64,000 nucleotides of DNA from UKL13-2 sp036394575. Its GTDB lineage: Bacteria; Pseudomonadota; Gammaproteobacteria; Burkholderiales; Usitatibacteraceae. Made by a program: the position numbers and the translations under genes. The stretch covers positions 62,001 through 126,000 of the forward strand of contig DASWEY010000077.1 of the NCBI GenBank assembly GCA_036394575.1, written 5' to 3'. This document shows positions 51,463 to 61,323 of this stretch, in pieces (position 1 is the stretch's first letter; each line of letters starts with the position of its first letter). The notes under the pieces are model-generated. The model ran no database searches. It was not told the origin of the DNA and saw only the letters and a list, made by a program, of their open reading frames with translations.

Positions 51463-52779
51463 TCAGGCAAGCACCTTGAAGACCAGCCACAGATTGGCCG
51501 CCGTGATCAGCGCAAACACCGTCCAGGCCAGCAGCCGGATCGGCAGCGCATTGGCGAACACGCCCATCACTTTGGCGTCGCCGGTCAGGCGCAGCAGCGG
51601 AAAGATCGCAAACGGCAACTGGAAACTCAGCACCACTTGGCTGAACACCAGCAATTTGCCGACCGCGCCCTCGCCCATCAGCCATACCGCCAGAAACGCC
51701 GGGACCAGGGCCAGCGCGCGCGTGATCAGGCGGCGCTGATAGCAGGGAATCTTGAGATCGAGAAAGCCTTCCATCAGGATCTGCCCGGCGATGGTGCCGG
51801 TGAAGGTCGAGCTCTGCCCGGCCGCCAGCAGGGCGATGCCGAACAGGGTGCCTGCCAGCGCGCTGCCCACCAGCGGCGTCAGCAATTGATGCGCGTCCTG
51901 GATCTCGGCGACCTCGTAATGCCCGGTGGCATGGAACGCCGTTGCCGCCAGAATCAGGATCGCCGAATTGATCAGCAGCGCAATCGACAAAGACATCACC
52001 GTATCCAGCGTCGAAAAGCGCAGCGCAAAGCGCTTGCTGGCGACGTCATTGCCGACCGCGCGCGTCTGCACGATCGAGGAATGCAGATAGAGATTGTGCG
52101 GCATCACCGTGGCGCCGAGGATGCCGATCGCCAGATAGAGCGCCTTGTCTCCCTGCAATGCCGATAGCGAGGGCACATAGCCGGCCGCGACGGCCGGCCA
52201 GTCGGGCTTGATCAGGAACAGCTCGACGAAATAGCAGGCGCCGATGGTCGCCACCAGGCCGAGAATGATCGCCTCGACCTGGCGAAAGCCCTTGCCCTTG
52301 AGCCCCAGCACGATCAGGGTATCGAAGGCGGTGATGGCGATGCCGGTCAGCAGCGAGACGCCGAACAGCAGGTTCAGCGCCAGCGCCGTTCCCAGCACTT
52401 CGGCGAGATCGCAGGCGACGATGGCCAGCTCGGCCAGCAGCCACAGCCCGCGATTGACCGGCGCGCTATAGCGTTCGCGGCAGGCGCGCGCCAGATCGAC
52501 CCCGGCGACGATGCCGAGACGCAGGCTCAGCGTTTGCAGCAGGATCGCCGCGAGGCTGGACAGCAGCACCACAAACAACAGCTGGTAGCCAAAGCGTGAG
52601 CCGGACTCGATATCGGTGGCCCAGTTGCCGGGGTCCATATAACCGACCGAGATCAGCAACCCCGGTCCGGCGAAGCCGAGCATGCGCCGCCACAGCGGGG
52701 CATCGCGGCGGATGGTGATGCTGCCCTTGACTTCGGAGGGACAGAATGGCGCGGTGGCAGTGGTGGGCAGGCCGAACAT
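51463..52779 (-). CDS. mntH: Nramp-family divalent metal transporter
   Basis: The protein has 438 residues from ATG 52779, which matches the usual family start (MFGLPTTATAPFCPSEV). A longer frame starts at 52875, but its extra 32 residues look non-coding. The metal-site motifs DPGNWATD (helix 1) and MPHNLYLHS (helix 6) are intact, with eleven predicted helices. It imports Mn(II) and perhaps Fe(II) with protons. No clear Fur/MntR box or yybP-ykoY riboswitch was recognised upstream. Confidence 0.92.
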   Translation of the reverse strand: MFGLPTTATAPFCPSEVKGSITIRRDAPLWRRMLGFAGPGLLISVGYMDPGNWATDIESGSRFGYQLLFVVLLSSLAAILLQTLSLRLGIVAGVDLARACRERYSAPVNRGLWLLAELAIVACDLAEVLGTALALNLLFGVSLLTGIAITAFDTLIVLGLKGKGFRQVEAIILGLVATIGACYFVELFLIKPDWPAVAAGYVPSLSALQGDKALYLAIGILGATVMPHNLYLHSSIVQTRAVGNDVASKRFALRFSTLDTVMSLSIALLINSAILILAATAFHATGHYEVAEIQDAHQLLTPLVGSALAGTLFGIALLAAGQSSTFTGTIAGQILMEGFLDLKIPCYQRRLITRALALVPAFLAVWLMGEGAVGKLLVFSQVVLSFQLPFAIFPLLRLTGDAKVMGVFANALPIRLLAWTVFALITAANLWLVFKVLA

Positions 52780-52974
52780 GGGCAGGTGGAAGGTGCCGTC
52801 GCGGTGACGAACGATGAATACCGAATGGCGTCGATGGTAAAGCGGGCGCCGCACGCACGCAATGTCGGGCGACATATGGCTTACAGAATTTCTTTCCTTT
52901 CCCGGCCGATCCTTTTATCCTTCGCAGCTTGAGTTTGTCAGACGTACAAACGTTGGTCCTCGAAGGAGACTCCC

Positions 52975-55869
52975 TTGTTCAAATCCATATCTGCCATTGC
53001 GGCGGCACTGTTCCTGTCCGCGTCCGCGCAGGCTGCCCCTGTTTCTGTCTCTGGCCCCGCCACCGCCGCCGCTTCCACTGCGCCCGCCACTGCGCCCGCC
53101 AGTGCGACCAAAAAAGCCGATCTCCTGCCCTTCAGCGCCAGCGAGAAGACGCTGCCCAATGGCCTCAGGGTGATCGTGGTGCCGACCGGCTTTCCCAATA
53201 TCGTCTCGCTGCAAATCCCGGTGCAGACCGGTTCGCGCAATGAAGTGGAGCCCGGCAAATCCGGCTTCGCGCATTTCTTCGAACACATGATGTTCCGCGG
53301 CACCAAGGCCTATCCGCCGGACAAATACCAGGAGATCATCACCAAATCCGGCGCGCGACAAAACGCCTACACCACCGACGATTACACCAATTACCACACC
53401 ACCTTCGCCAAGGAAGACCTGGAAACCATCCTCAAGGTCGAGGCCGATCGCTTCCAGAACCTGTCCTATCCCGTCGACGCCTTCAAGACCGAATCGCGCG
53501 CGGTGCTGGGCGAGTACAACAAGAACAGCGCCAACCCGACCACGAAATTGTTCGAGGTGATGCGCGACAAGGCCTTCCAGAAGCACACCTACAAGCACAC
53601 CACCATGGGCTTCCTCGCCGATATCGAGGACATGCCCAACCAGTACGAATATTCGAAACTGTTTTTCGACCGCTGGTACCGCCCGGAAAACACCACCGTG
53701 ATCATCGCCGGCGATGTGAATGCCAAAGACGCGTTTGCGCTGGTGGAAAAATACTGGGGCAAGTGGAAGCGCGGCAACTACAAGGTGGCGATTCCGGCTG
53801 AACCCGCGCCGAACGGCCCGCTGTACGCGCATGTGACCTGGCCGGCGCCTACCCTGCCCTGGATCGCGGTGTCGTTCCGCTCGCCGGCATTCTCGACCAC
53901 GGCCAAGGATTTCGCGGCGCTCGATACCCTGCTCTCGCTGTCCTTCGGCCGCACCTCGGATTTGTACAAGCGCCTGGTCGAGGATGAACAGAAGGTCGAT
54001 CAGCTGTTCGATTACACGCCCGGCAATGTCGATCCCTCGCTGGCCACCATCGGTGCGCGCGTCAAGAAGCTCGAGGACGTCGTCTATGTGCGCGACGCCA
54101 TCCTCAGGACTGTCGCCGGCTTGCGCAGCACGCCGGTGGCGGCGCAGCGCCTGGCCGATGCCAAATCGGCCGGCAAATACGGGCTGATCCGTTCGCTCGA
54201 CAACACCGAGCAGATCGCCGGCACCCTCGCCCGCTTCGTGCGCTATCAGCGCCAGTTCGCGACCATCAATGATTACTACCGCGTGGTCGATTCCCTGACC
54301 CCGGAAGACCTGCTGGCCGCGGCACGCAAGTATCTGCGCGACGATGCGGTGGTGGTGGCAACGCTGTCGAAAGACGCCATGCCGAAAGCGATCGAAGAAA
54401 CGCCCCAGCTGGCCTCGTTCGCGCCGGCACGCGATACCGCGACCGGCAATCTGCTGGTGCAGAAAACCGCCCTGCCGCAGATCCGCTTCAAGCTGCTGTT
54501 CACCGCCGGCGCGGCGCAGGACCCGCCGGGCAAGGAAGGCCTCGCCGCCTTGACCGCGGCAATGGTGACGCGCGCCGGTTCGAAGGAGCGCAAGATCGAC
54601 GAGCTTTCCAAGCTGCTGTTCCCCATCGCCGGCAGCTTCAGCGATCAGGTTGATAAAGAGATGACCAGCTTCACCGGCGCCATCCATCAGGACAACTGGA
54701 AAAAATTCACCGATATCGCCCTGCCGATGCTGCTGTCGCCGGGATTCCGCGAGGAAGATTTCCGCCGTCTGAAAGATGCGCAGAAAAACGCCCTGCAACT
54801 CGACCTGAAGGACAACAACGAGGAAGAGTTCGGCAAGGAGCGCCTGCAAACGAACGTCTTCGCCGGCACGCCCTATGGCCATCCGGTGCTTGGCACCATC
54901 AAGGGCATCGAAGCGATCACGCTCGATGATGTGAAGAATTTCTGGAAGACCGCTTACACCCAGGGCGCATTGAAAGTCGGCATCGCCGGAAATGTCTCCG
55001 ACGATATGGTCGCGGACTTGAACGAGGCCATCGCCAAACTGCCCGCCGGCGCCGGCCTGCCCGCCACTGCCGCCATCACCGGCAAGCGCCCCAGCGGCCT
55101 CGAAGTCGAGATCATCGAAAAGAACACGCGCGCCACCGCCATCTCCTTCGGCCTGCCGATCGCGGTGACGCGTTCGCATCCGGATTATCCCGCGCTATGG
55201 GTGGCCAAGACCTGGCTGGGCGAGCATCGCGCCTCCAACTCGCATCTGTATCAACGCATCCGCGAAGAGCGCGGCATGAACTACGGCGACTACGCCTACA
55301 TCGAGGCCTTCCCGCGCGGCATGTTCCAGTTCTTCCCCGATCCCAACCTCGGACGCAAGGCGCAGTTGTTCGAAGTCTGGATCCGCCCGGTCGCGCCTGA
55401 GAATGCGCATATGGCGCTGCGCATCGCCCTCCACGAACTCACCAGGCTGGTCGATAACGGTCTCAGTAAAGAGGAATTCGAAACCACCCGCGACTACCTG
55501 ATGAAAAACGTATTCGTGATGACCGCCACGCAGAACCAGCAGCTCGGTTACGCCATGGATGCGCAATGGTATGGCCTGCCCGAGTACACCAGGATGATGC
55601 GCGACGCGCTCGGCAAGATGACCGCCGCCGATGTCAACGCCGCGATCAAGAAACATCTCTCCGCAAAGGATTTGTCGGTGGTGTTCATCACCAGGGACGC
55701 GGCGGGACTGAAGGCGAAATTGCTCAGCGATGAATTTTCGCCGATCAAATACGACGGACAGAAATCCAAGGCCTTGCTCGATGAAGATCAGCTTATCGGC
55801 AATCTGAAGCTGTCGATCAGGCCGGAAGCCGTGGTGATTACGCCGGCGGAGAAGGCGTTTGCGGAGTAG
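52975..55869 (+). CDS. M16 family zinc metallopeptidase (pitrilysin-like), exported
   Basis: The protein has 964 residues with four M16 modules in one chain. The start is TTG 52975, supported by GAAGGAGA about 8 bp upstream and a Sec signal peptide (MFKSISAIAAALFLSASAQA). The inverted zinc motif HFFEH in AHFFEHMMFRG and the distal Glu in ESRAVLGEYNK are present in the first half. The second half lacks the motif, as is usual. It degrades short peptides in the periplasm. Confidence 0.93.
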   Translation: MFKSISAIAAALFLSASAQAAPVSVSGPATAAASTAPATAPASATKKADLLPFSASEKTLPNGLRVIVVPTGFPNIVSLQIPVQTGSRNEVEPGKSGFAHFFEHMMFRGTKAYPPDKYQEIITKSGARQNAYTTDDYTNYHTTFAKEDLETILKVEADRFQNLSYPVDAFKTESRAVLGEYNKNSANPTTKLFEVMRDKAFQKHTYKHTTMGFLADIEDMPNQYEYSKLFFDRWYRPENTTVIIAGDVNAKDAFALVEKYWGKWKRGNYKVAIPAEPAPNGPLYAHVTWPAPTLPWIAVSFRSPAFSTTAKDFAALDTLLSLSFGRTSDLYKRLVEDEQKVDQLFDYTPGNVDPSLATIGARVKKLEDVVYVRDAILRTVAGLRSTPVAAQRLADAKSAGKYGLIRSLDNTEQIAGTLARFVRYQRQFATINDYYRVVDSLTPEDLLAAARKYLRDDAVVVATLSKDAMPKAIEETPQLASFAPARDTATGNLLVQKTALPQIRFKLLFTAGAAQDPPGKEGLAALTAAMVTRAGSKERKIDELSKLLFPIAGSFSDQVDKEMTSFTGAIHQDNWKKFTDIALPMLLSPGFREEDFRRLKDAQKNALQLDLKDNNEEEFGKERLQTNVFAGTPYGHPVLGTIKGIEAITLDDVKNFWKTAYTQGALKVGIAGNVSDDMVADLNEAIAKLPAGAGLPATAAITGKRPSGLEVEIIEKNTRATAISFGLPIAVTRSHPDYPALWVAKTWLGEHRASNSHLYQRIREERGMNYGDYAYIEAFPRGMFQFFPDPNLGRKAQLFEVWIRPVAPENAHMALRIALHELTRLVDNGLSKEEFETTRDYLMKNVFVMTATQNQQLGYAMDAQWYGLPEYTRMMRDALGKMTAADVNAAIKKHLSAKDLSVVFITRDAAGLKAKLLSDEFSPIKYDGQKSKALLDEDQLIGNLKLSIRPEAVVITPAEKAFAE

Positions 55870-55905
55870 CGCCAGCGTTTCCTGACACGCTGCATTTTAA
55901 AAACA

Positions 55906-55971
55906 AAACTCAAGCATTGGCGCGCCTTTCCGAGCATTTTTGCCTCGGAAGGCGCGTCAAATGGCGTTTCA
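55906..55971 (+). repeat. Dispersed palindromic element, copy 6
   Basis: The copy begins AAACTCAAGCATTGGCGCGCC and has stem GCGCGCCTTTCCGAG against CTCGGAAGGCGCG. It ends CAAATGGCGTTTCAC (asymmetric form). It lies just left of the FRG gene. Confidence 0.85.
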
Positions 55972-56081
55972 CGTTATTTTTTCATCGCCCGAAAAAGAAG
56001 ACTTCTATTCGTCGTGGTTTTCGCGTATCCATAATCCCCATGTTACCCAGCTGATGCAGTTTGATAAGGATTAGCCTGAAT

Positions 56082-57194
56082 ATGTGGAAGCAATGGACCG
56101 GTCAACTAAATGATGCAGGCCAAGAGTGGCATGCGGTGCTAAACATTGATCGCGACCGTCAGGACTCGGGACGCATGCTGTTGTTCGAAATAAAAGACCA
56201 GACCAAATGGAGACACGCTAGCCTTAATAATCTCTCGGTCTCATATTCGAGTTTTACGGCAGACGCGGAGTTTTCCCCATATCCGTTTGGCCTTTCATTG
56301 GATCAACAGCAGCAACTAGAACCAACGGGCATATTTGGTGGAACTATAGTCGGCAACTTTATAGGCACTGAGCTAAGCGCTACACTCAATACTCCAAGTG
56401 GACCACAAGGAACCAACGGTCAATTGACAGTCGGTTGTGTCGAAACAGACGCGCCGTCTAAGTCGGACCACTGCTTTACTTGGCCCCAATTTAAAGAATG
56501 GGTTTCGAGCCTGCCGCTCGCGAACTGTCCGCTGATCTTTCGTGGACATGAAAAGGCCGAATATCGATTGCGGACCAGTCTCCATCGTGCAGGCAGGCGA
56601 GACCTGATCAGATACGTACAAGAAGATCTTCCTATCCTCAATGGATACGTGAGTGGCGTTACCGGCCGTACCTACCGGCTAAAGGATTTCGATGACTACA
56701 ATAATCTCCTTAGCCTTGCACAGCACCACGGATATCCGACTCCGCTACTTGATTGGACCGAGTCGCCTTACATAGCGGCATACTTTGCCCTTCGCGGTAC
56801 TGCTTCAACCGATAACGGGAACTGTCGAATTTATGCGTTTGACACTGCCGCTTACCGGTGCAATGTTGGGGCTGATGAAGGAGCTCTCGAAGATCCACAC
56901 CTGAACCTATACGCGATTCGAGCTGCTTCCCGAGATCACGACAGAGCGCTCGCTCAGCAATCCGTCCTTATGTTATCAAACGTCGCCGAAATAGAAGCTT
57001 TGATTGTTAAAGCGGAGAAGCAGACCTGCAAGCGGTACCTCACAAAGATCGACCTTGTGAAGTCAAATGCGAGAGCCGCACTAGATGACCTTCGTATGAT
57101 GGGGATTACAGAAGCGTCAATATTCCCTGGCCTGGATGGAATATGTAGGGCGCTGCGAGATCGCTTTTTTACAACCGCGCATGAGAACGCTTGA
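56082..57194 (+). CDS. FRG domain-containing protein
   Basis: The protein has 370 residues from ATG 56082, with AAGGA 11 bp upstream; a TTG seven codons earlier is possible. The FRG domain (about 135-270) shows its defining LIFRGHEKAEYRLRTSLHR and LLSLAQHHGYPTPLLDWTES followed by YIAAYFAL. The N-terminal 120 residues are beta-rich and unrecognised. FRG proteins are frequent in mobile and defence contexts, but their biochemistry is unknown to me. The gene is visibly AT-richer than its neighbours and sits between two co-oriented copies of the dispersed palindrome, suggesting recent acquisition. Confidence 0.8.
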   Translation: MWKQWTGQLNDAGQEWHAVLNIDRDRQDSGRMLLFEIKDQTKWRHASLNNLSVSYSSFTADAEFSPYPFGLSLDQQQQLEPTGIFGGTIVGNFIGTELSATLNTPSGPQGTNGQLTVGCVETDAPSKSDHCFTWPQFKEWVSSLPLANCPLIFRGHEKAEYRLRTSLHRAGRRDLIRYVQEDLPILNGYVSGVTGRTYRLKDFDDYNNLLSLAQHHGYPTPLLDWTESPYIAAYFALRGTASTDNGNCRIYAFDTAAYRCNVGADEGALEDPHLNLYAIRAASRDHDRALAQQSVLMLSNVAEIEALIVKAEKQTCKRYLTKIDLVKSNARAALDDLRMMGITEASIFPGLDGICRALRDRFFTTAHENA

Positions 57195-57266
57195 AACACT
57201 TGAGGGCAGTGTCGATATTCTTGCAAGGAACGAAACACATTCCGATGAAACAGTAAGCGAAAAATA

Positions 57267-57332
57267 AAACCCCAGCATCCGCGCGCCTTCCCGAGCATTT
57301 TTGTCTCGGAAGGCGCGCCAAATGGCGCTCTA
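57267..57332 (+). repeat. Dispersed palindromic element, copy 7
   Basis: The copy begins AAACCCCAGCATCCGCGCG and has stem GCGCGCCTTCCCGAG against CTCGGAAGGCGCGC. It ends CCAAATGGCGCTCTAC. It has the same orientation as copy 6, with the FRG gene between them. It is 20 bp from the VOC gene stop. Confidence 0.85.
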
Positions 57333-57351
57333 CATTTTTTAGCGAGCTAGT

Positions 57352-57807
57352 TCAATCCTGCTCAAACAACTCGCCGCCCCAGGCTTCTGGATCAACATCC
57401 GCAATGGTTTCCGAGAACGTCCAGCTATAACCACCGATATCCTGCGCGCTGTACTGCCGCTCACCATAGGGCTGATCGGTGGGCGCATTGACGATGATTG
57501 CGCCGGCGCGCAGCGCCTGTTCGAAGTGCTGATCGACATCCCGCACCCGCACCGTCACCGAATAGTCCAGCCCCTCCGAAGAGGGAACACCCGCATGGTC
57601 GCGCCGCTGGGCGACAACGATGGCGCCTGTGCCAAAGGAAAGCTGGGCACGATGATCGCCGATGCGCAGGCGCTCGACGAAGCCGAATGCGCGGCACAGC
57701 CAATCGACCGCCGCGCGTATGTCGGGGTAAGCCAGGATCGGGATCACCACGGCTGATGGCATGGAACGGTTGTTCATCGCAGCGACTTGCTCGTGCGGGA
57801 GATTCAT
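57352..57807 (-). CDS. VOC-superfamily (glyoxalase/bleomycin-resistance fold) protein
   Basis: The protein has 151 residues. ATG 57807 is chosen because AAGGAG stands 9 bp upstream; earlier Mets are too close to it. The sequence VVIPILAYPDIRAAVDWLCRAFGF is the typical first betaalpha unit. It is followed by VAQRRDHAGV and a late QDIGGYSWTFSETI that supplies the second metal-ligand Glu position. It is close to PhnB-like/glyoxalase-like proteins of unknown substrate. Confidence 0.85.
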   Translation of the reverse strand: MNLPHEQVAAMNNRSMPSAVVIPILAYPDIRAAVDWLCRAFGFVERLRIGDHRAQLSFGTGAIVVAQRRDHAGVPSSEGLDYSVTVRVRDVDQHFEQALRAGAIIVNAPTDQPYGERQYSAQDIGGYSWTFSETIADVDPEAWGGELFEQD

Positions 57808-57873
57808 GGCCATTGGCTCCTTGAGCGGCGACAAGAGTTCAACCCTGAAGTGAGAAATGCAATCGGCCAGACG

Positions 57874-58884
57874 TTAATAATTTTGACTAAGCGCATAGAC
57901 CGCCTGCACCACCTTGGCCATGCGTCGATAATCCAGCTTCTCATAGGTATCGCCGGCGCGATGGTACTGATGGTTTCGCAAAAAAGCCGTGTCGGTAATC
58001 ATCAGCGCCGGGAAGCCTGCGTTCCAGTAACTGAGATGGTCGGAAAAATCGATGCCCTGCAGCAGCGGCGGCGCATTGATCGAGAACACCGGCAAATCGG
58101 AAGCACCGGCCATCAAGGCTTTGGCTTTGCGCGTCGCGTCGAAATCGCCAAACTTGCCGACGATGGCGATGAAGTCGCCGCGATCCGAATAAAGATGCGC
58201 CATGCCCGGAACCGGGTAGTCCTGGCTGTTGGGATCATCGCTGAAGGTTCCGATCATTTCCAGCGAGAGCATGAGGCGTACTTCGCGCTTGGCCGCCACC
58301 AGCGAACGCGCATGCCAGGCGCTGCCCATCTGTTCAGTGCGGAAATAAGGCGGTTCCTCGAGTGTATACGCCACCAGTTCGATGGCGCGTGCCTGTGGCT
58401 GGCGGCCGAGCAAACGGGCCAATTCCAGCAGGCCCGCGACGCCGCTGGCATTGTCATCCGCGCCGGGCGTATGCGAATCGGGCGTATAGCCGCGCGGGTC
58501 GTGCGCGCCTCGGCTCGCGTCGCCATGCGAATCGTAGTGGGCGCCGATTACCAGCAAGGGCCCCGAGGGCGGGCCGAAACGGGCGATAACGTTGCGGTAC
58601 TTGACGCCATCGACGGCGACCTCCTGGGTGGACACCTCGGCACCGGTCGCCTTGAATGCATCGTGGATGTAATCCGCGCTCAATTCGAGATTATGGGATT
58701 GATCGAAGCTGCGGGGGTACAGGTCTACCGACAAATGTTTGACATGCGCTTCCAGCCGCACCGGATCGACCTGCGGCGGCGTCGAGGCGATGGGCGTCAC
58801 CAGCGGTTGCGTGACGAGCGCGACCGAGGCCGCCGCAAGCAAGACGATAAATATTACCGGGACGATCAGCATGCGAATCCTCAT
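57874..58884 (-). CDS. M28 family peptidase, membrane-anchored
   Basis: The protein has 336 residues. An N-terminal anchor (MLIVPVIFIVLLAAASVAL) leads to a periplasmic catalytic domain. Two-zinc site motifs are GAHYDSHGD, GADDNASG, TLEEPPYF (catalytic Glu pair) and NHQYHRAGDT. It is a likely aminopeptidase. The family is the same as the 45.6-kb gene, but without a PA domain and only distantly similar. Confidence 0.87.
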   Translation of the reverse strand: MRIRMLIVPVIFIVLLAAASVALVTQPLVTPIASTPPQVDPVRLEAHVKHLSVDLYPRSFDQSHNLELSADYIHDAFKATGAEVSTQEVAVDGVKYRNVIARFGPPSGPLLVIGAHYDSHGDASRGAHDPRGYTPDSHTPGADDNASGVAGLLELARLLGRQPQARAIELVAYTLEEPPYFRTEQMGSAWHARSLVAAKREVRLMLSLEMIGTFSDDPNSQDYPVPGMAHLYSDRGDFIAIVGKFGDFDATRKAKALMAGASDLPVFSINAPPLLQGIDFSDHLSYWNAGFPALMITDTAFLRNHQYHRAGDTYEKLDYRRMAKVVQAVYALSQNY

Positions 58885-58924
58885 TGCTTGAATTCAGGCT
58901 GAAAGCACCGGATGACGCCCGCCA

Positions 58925-59626
58925 TCACTTCGGCTCCGGCATCTTTTGACTCAGAGTGCGGATAAAACCGGCGTCAAAATCCTTACCGGTTTCCTTCTTG
59001 AATTCCGCCACTTTGGCCCAGGCGCCAGCATAATCGCCACGGCCATACATGGCGCGCGCCCAGTGAAACAAGGTGTACTGCTTTCTGACTGCGGGCGAGG
59101 CCAGCGCTTCGGCAAACAAGGCGTCCGAGCGGGCCAGATATTTGTCCCACAGCTCCGGTGCCGAGGTCTTGCTCTCGACTGCGCAACCGGTATAGATCAG
59201 GGCCGCATCGGGAATGAATCCGGGTTGCAGGGCGCTCTTGGACTGTGCCAGCTCAACCATTTTCAGCGCCTCGCAATATTTGTTTCTATCGGTGAGCACC
59301 GAGGCAAACCCCCAGTAGACCTCGGCATTGTTCGGGTTAAGCAGCCAGGCCTGATTGAAGCGACGCATCGCGCCGGCCAGATCGTCCTGCTGGTAAAGCG
59401 TAAAGCCGCGATTCACCCAGGCCATGCTGGCCTTTTCGCGCGAGCCGAATTCCGCAACCACCGACGAGATGAATTTTTCGTCCCCCTCTTTCAGTGCCGG
59501 CACCTGGCTGCGATCCATGCCGCCGTACATCGGCATTTGATCGACAGGAACGTTCTGCGCCGCCGCGGAAAGGGCGACAAAGCCAGCGGCCACCAGCAAC
59601 GCGCGGATGATGTTTTTTCGATTCAT
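58925..59626 (-). CDS. Exported tetratricopeptide-repeat protein
   Basis: The protein has 233 residues from ATG 59626 (MNRKNIIRALLVAAGFVALS), which gives a clean signal peptide; a longer start adds ten residues. A TPR pair is visible in WVNRGFTLYQQDDLAGAMRRF then NPNNAEVYWGFASVL, with further helical repeats. The function is unknown, probably a periplasmic scaffold. It follows a lipoprotein gene on the same strand. Confidence 0.75.
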   Translation of the reverse strand: MNRKNIIRALLVAAGFVALSAAAQNVPVDQMPMYGGMDRSQVPALKEGDEKFISSVVAEFGSREKASMAWVNRGFTLYQQDDLAGAMRRFNQAWLLNPNNAEVYWGFASVLTDRNKYCEALKMVELAQSKSALQPGFIPDAALIYTGCAVESKTSAPELWDKYLARSDALFAEALASPAVRKQYTLFHWARAMYGRGDYAGAWAKVAEFKKETGKDFDAGFIRTLSQKMPEPK

Positions 59627-59725
59627 TGCAATGCCTGTCATTTCAGATATCGGCACTAGTATCAGCGACCTTTACGCCGGTTGCGGCGCAGGCTGTTGGC
59701 AAGAAAAGCGCACAAAGAGTTCGCT

Positions 59726-60490
59726 TCACTTTGCACCCTCGCGCAGGGTAGTGGCAGCCGCTGCTGCCGCACCGTTCAAATATCCGTCAATCATGTTAGC
59801 GACCGGCGCAAACTCTTCCGGGGTCAAGTTGGCAAATACCTTTGGTTCTTTGAAGTCGCGCATGAACACGGCGCGTTGCTCCAACTTCGCCTTTAGTGGC
59901 TCTGCCGCACTTAACTCGACAGCCGGATTCAGGACAAATATCTTCACCTCCATGGCAGCAACCGCCTTGTAGCGAGTGAGGCCAAGAAAGCTACGCGTGA
60001 ACAGGCCGCTCTTGTCCATATAGCGCTCCGCGCAGGGGCCGCCAGAGCACTCCAGATCTGCCAGCACCCGTTTGTCGGCAACCACGACGACTGCCTTGAC
60101 ATCAAGCTCTTTGCGCAACCGGTCCAGTTGGGCCAATTGCGCGGGATTATCGAGCCACGCCCGCCCGTCGCTAGTTACCAGCGCGTTGATTTCATTCGCC
60201 TTGAACCCCACGGACGCGAGTTCGATGAGAACGAAACTGGCCGCCTTAAGCTGGGCGCTGAATGTCGACGTTGCCTTCTCGTTGATGTCCCAAGGGAAGC
60301 TGTAGGACTTGCTGAAGTTGTTGAATACCGTGGTGCCGACATGAACATGAACCGGCGCGCGATCGAGCGCGACCAGAATGCCGACTTTGCTGCCGGCGGG
60401 TAGCGCGAAGCTCGGCACAGGCGCCGCGGGCGCCGTCGCACACCCAGCCAAAACAAGCACGAAGAAACAAAGAAGACCAGTGCGGCGCAT
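59726..60490 (-). CDS. Hypothetical lipoprotein
   Basis: The protein has 254 residues with a clear lipobox LVLAGC. The mature part is predicted alpha/beta and has no family I recognise. It includes VKAVVVVADKRVLAD and two cysteines in LECSGGPCAE. The GC content is ordinary. It may form a unit with the TPR protein 100 bp downstream. Confidence 0.65.
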   Translation of the reverse strand: MRRTGLLCFFVLVLAGCATAPAAPVPSFALPAGSKVGILVALDRAPVHVHVGTTVFNNFSKSYSFPWDINEKATSTFSAQLKAASFVLIELASVGFKANEINALVTSDGRAWLDNPAQLAQLDRLRKELDVKAVVVVADKRVLADLECSGGPCAERYMDKSGLFTRSFLGLTRYKAVAAMEVKIFVLNPAVELSAAEPLKAKLEQRAVFMRDFKEPKVFANLTPEEFAPVANMIDGYLNGAAAAAATTLREGAK

Positions 60491-60789
60491 TGCGACTCCC
60501 TTTAGGTGAGAAGACGGTTGATTGAAATCCGGATAGCTCCGACAGCGCAGAATAAAAGCCCGGGAGCTTCAAGTCAATTTGCGCGCAGGGCACTTGCATC
60601 CAGGAACACTTGGAGGGTCAGCATCGATTTTCCTGGGGCGAACGTGGTCTGATCTTCGAGCACATTCACTAGCGAGTAGCAGTCAAAATCGTCGCACCAA
60701 AGCAGTAACCGATTAAAAGACAAACCCCAGCATTGGCGCGCCTTTCCAGACAAAAATGCCTGAAAAGGCGCGCCAAATAGCGTTCCGCA
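60491..60789. other. Spacer between lipoprotein gene and dps
   Basis: This 299-bp stretch has no supported gene. It holds the promoter side of the lipoprotein gene and, at its right end, palindromic element copy 8. Confidence 0.5.
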
Positions 60790-60790
60790 T
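60722..60790 (+). repeat. Dispersed palindromic element, copy 8
   Basis: The copy begins AAACCCCAGCATTGGCGCGCC, has a loop near AGACAAAAATGCC, and ends CGCGCCAAATAGCGTTCCGC. The element touches the stop codon of dps, so it is probably the 3' hairpin of that mRNA. Confidence 0.85.
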
Positions 60791-61323
60791 CAGCCGCCGC
60801 GCGTAGCGCCCGCGCGCGTGGTCTCGAACAGGAACCAGCTGCGCTTCTCGGCCTCGTCGATCCAGTTTTCCAGCAGGCTGGCGCCGGCGACATCGCCGTG
60901 CTCGTCGCACAGTTCATGGGTGGCGCGCATATAGGCGGCCAGTTGCTTGTTGTCCTCGCGCAGCTCGGCCAGCATATCCAGCGGCGTGACGAAATCGGCG
61001 TCGTTGTCGAGGATGCGCTGCAGGCGGGCGATATGGCCGACCGAGCGCAGCGTGGTGCCGCCGACTTTCCGCACCCGCTCGGCGATATCGTCGGTGATCG
61101 CGAACAATTCTTCCGCCTGATCATCGAGCAGCAGATGGTAATCGCGGAAGTGCGGACCCGACATATGCCAGTGGAAATTCTTGGTCTTCAGGTACAGGGC
61201 GTACACATCGGCCAGCAGGGTGGTGAGCGCGGCCGACAGGTCTTCGGTGGCCTTGGCCTTGAGGCCGGTCGGGGTATTGAGCGGCGCCTTGCGCAGCGCT
61301 TTGGCCTTCTTTACATTTTTCAT
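60790..61323 (-). CDS. dps: Dps-like ferritin-type DNA-protection protein
   Basis: The protein has 177 residues from ATG 61323, with GGAAGGA upstream; the longer frame lacks a ribosome site. The ferroxidase motif NFHWHMSGPHFRDYHLLLDDQAEE carries the inter-subunit His, Asp and Glu ligands. A Lys-rich N-terminus (MKNVKKAKALRK) would bind DNA. It forms a dodecamer that stores iron and consumes peroxide. Confidence 0.92.
   Translation of the reverse strand: MKNVKKAKALRKAPLNTPTGLKAKATEDLSAALTTLLADVYALYLKTKNFHWHMSGPHFRDYHLLLDDQAEELFAITDDIAERVRKVGGTTLRSVGHIARLQRILDNDADFVTPLDMLAELREDNKQLAAYMRATHELCDEHGDVAGASLLENWIDEAEKRSWFLFETTRAGATRGG

Noticed and set aside
52780..52875. 32-residue N-terminal extension of the Nramp transporter
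   Set aside because: Arg/His-rich, unlike the family N-terminus and without a ribosome site; ATG 52779 fits relatives.
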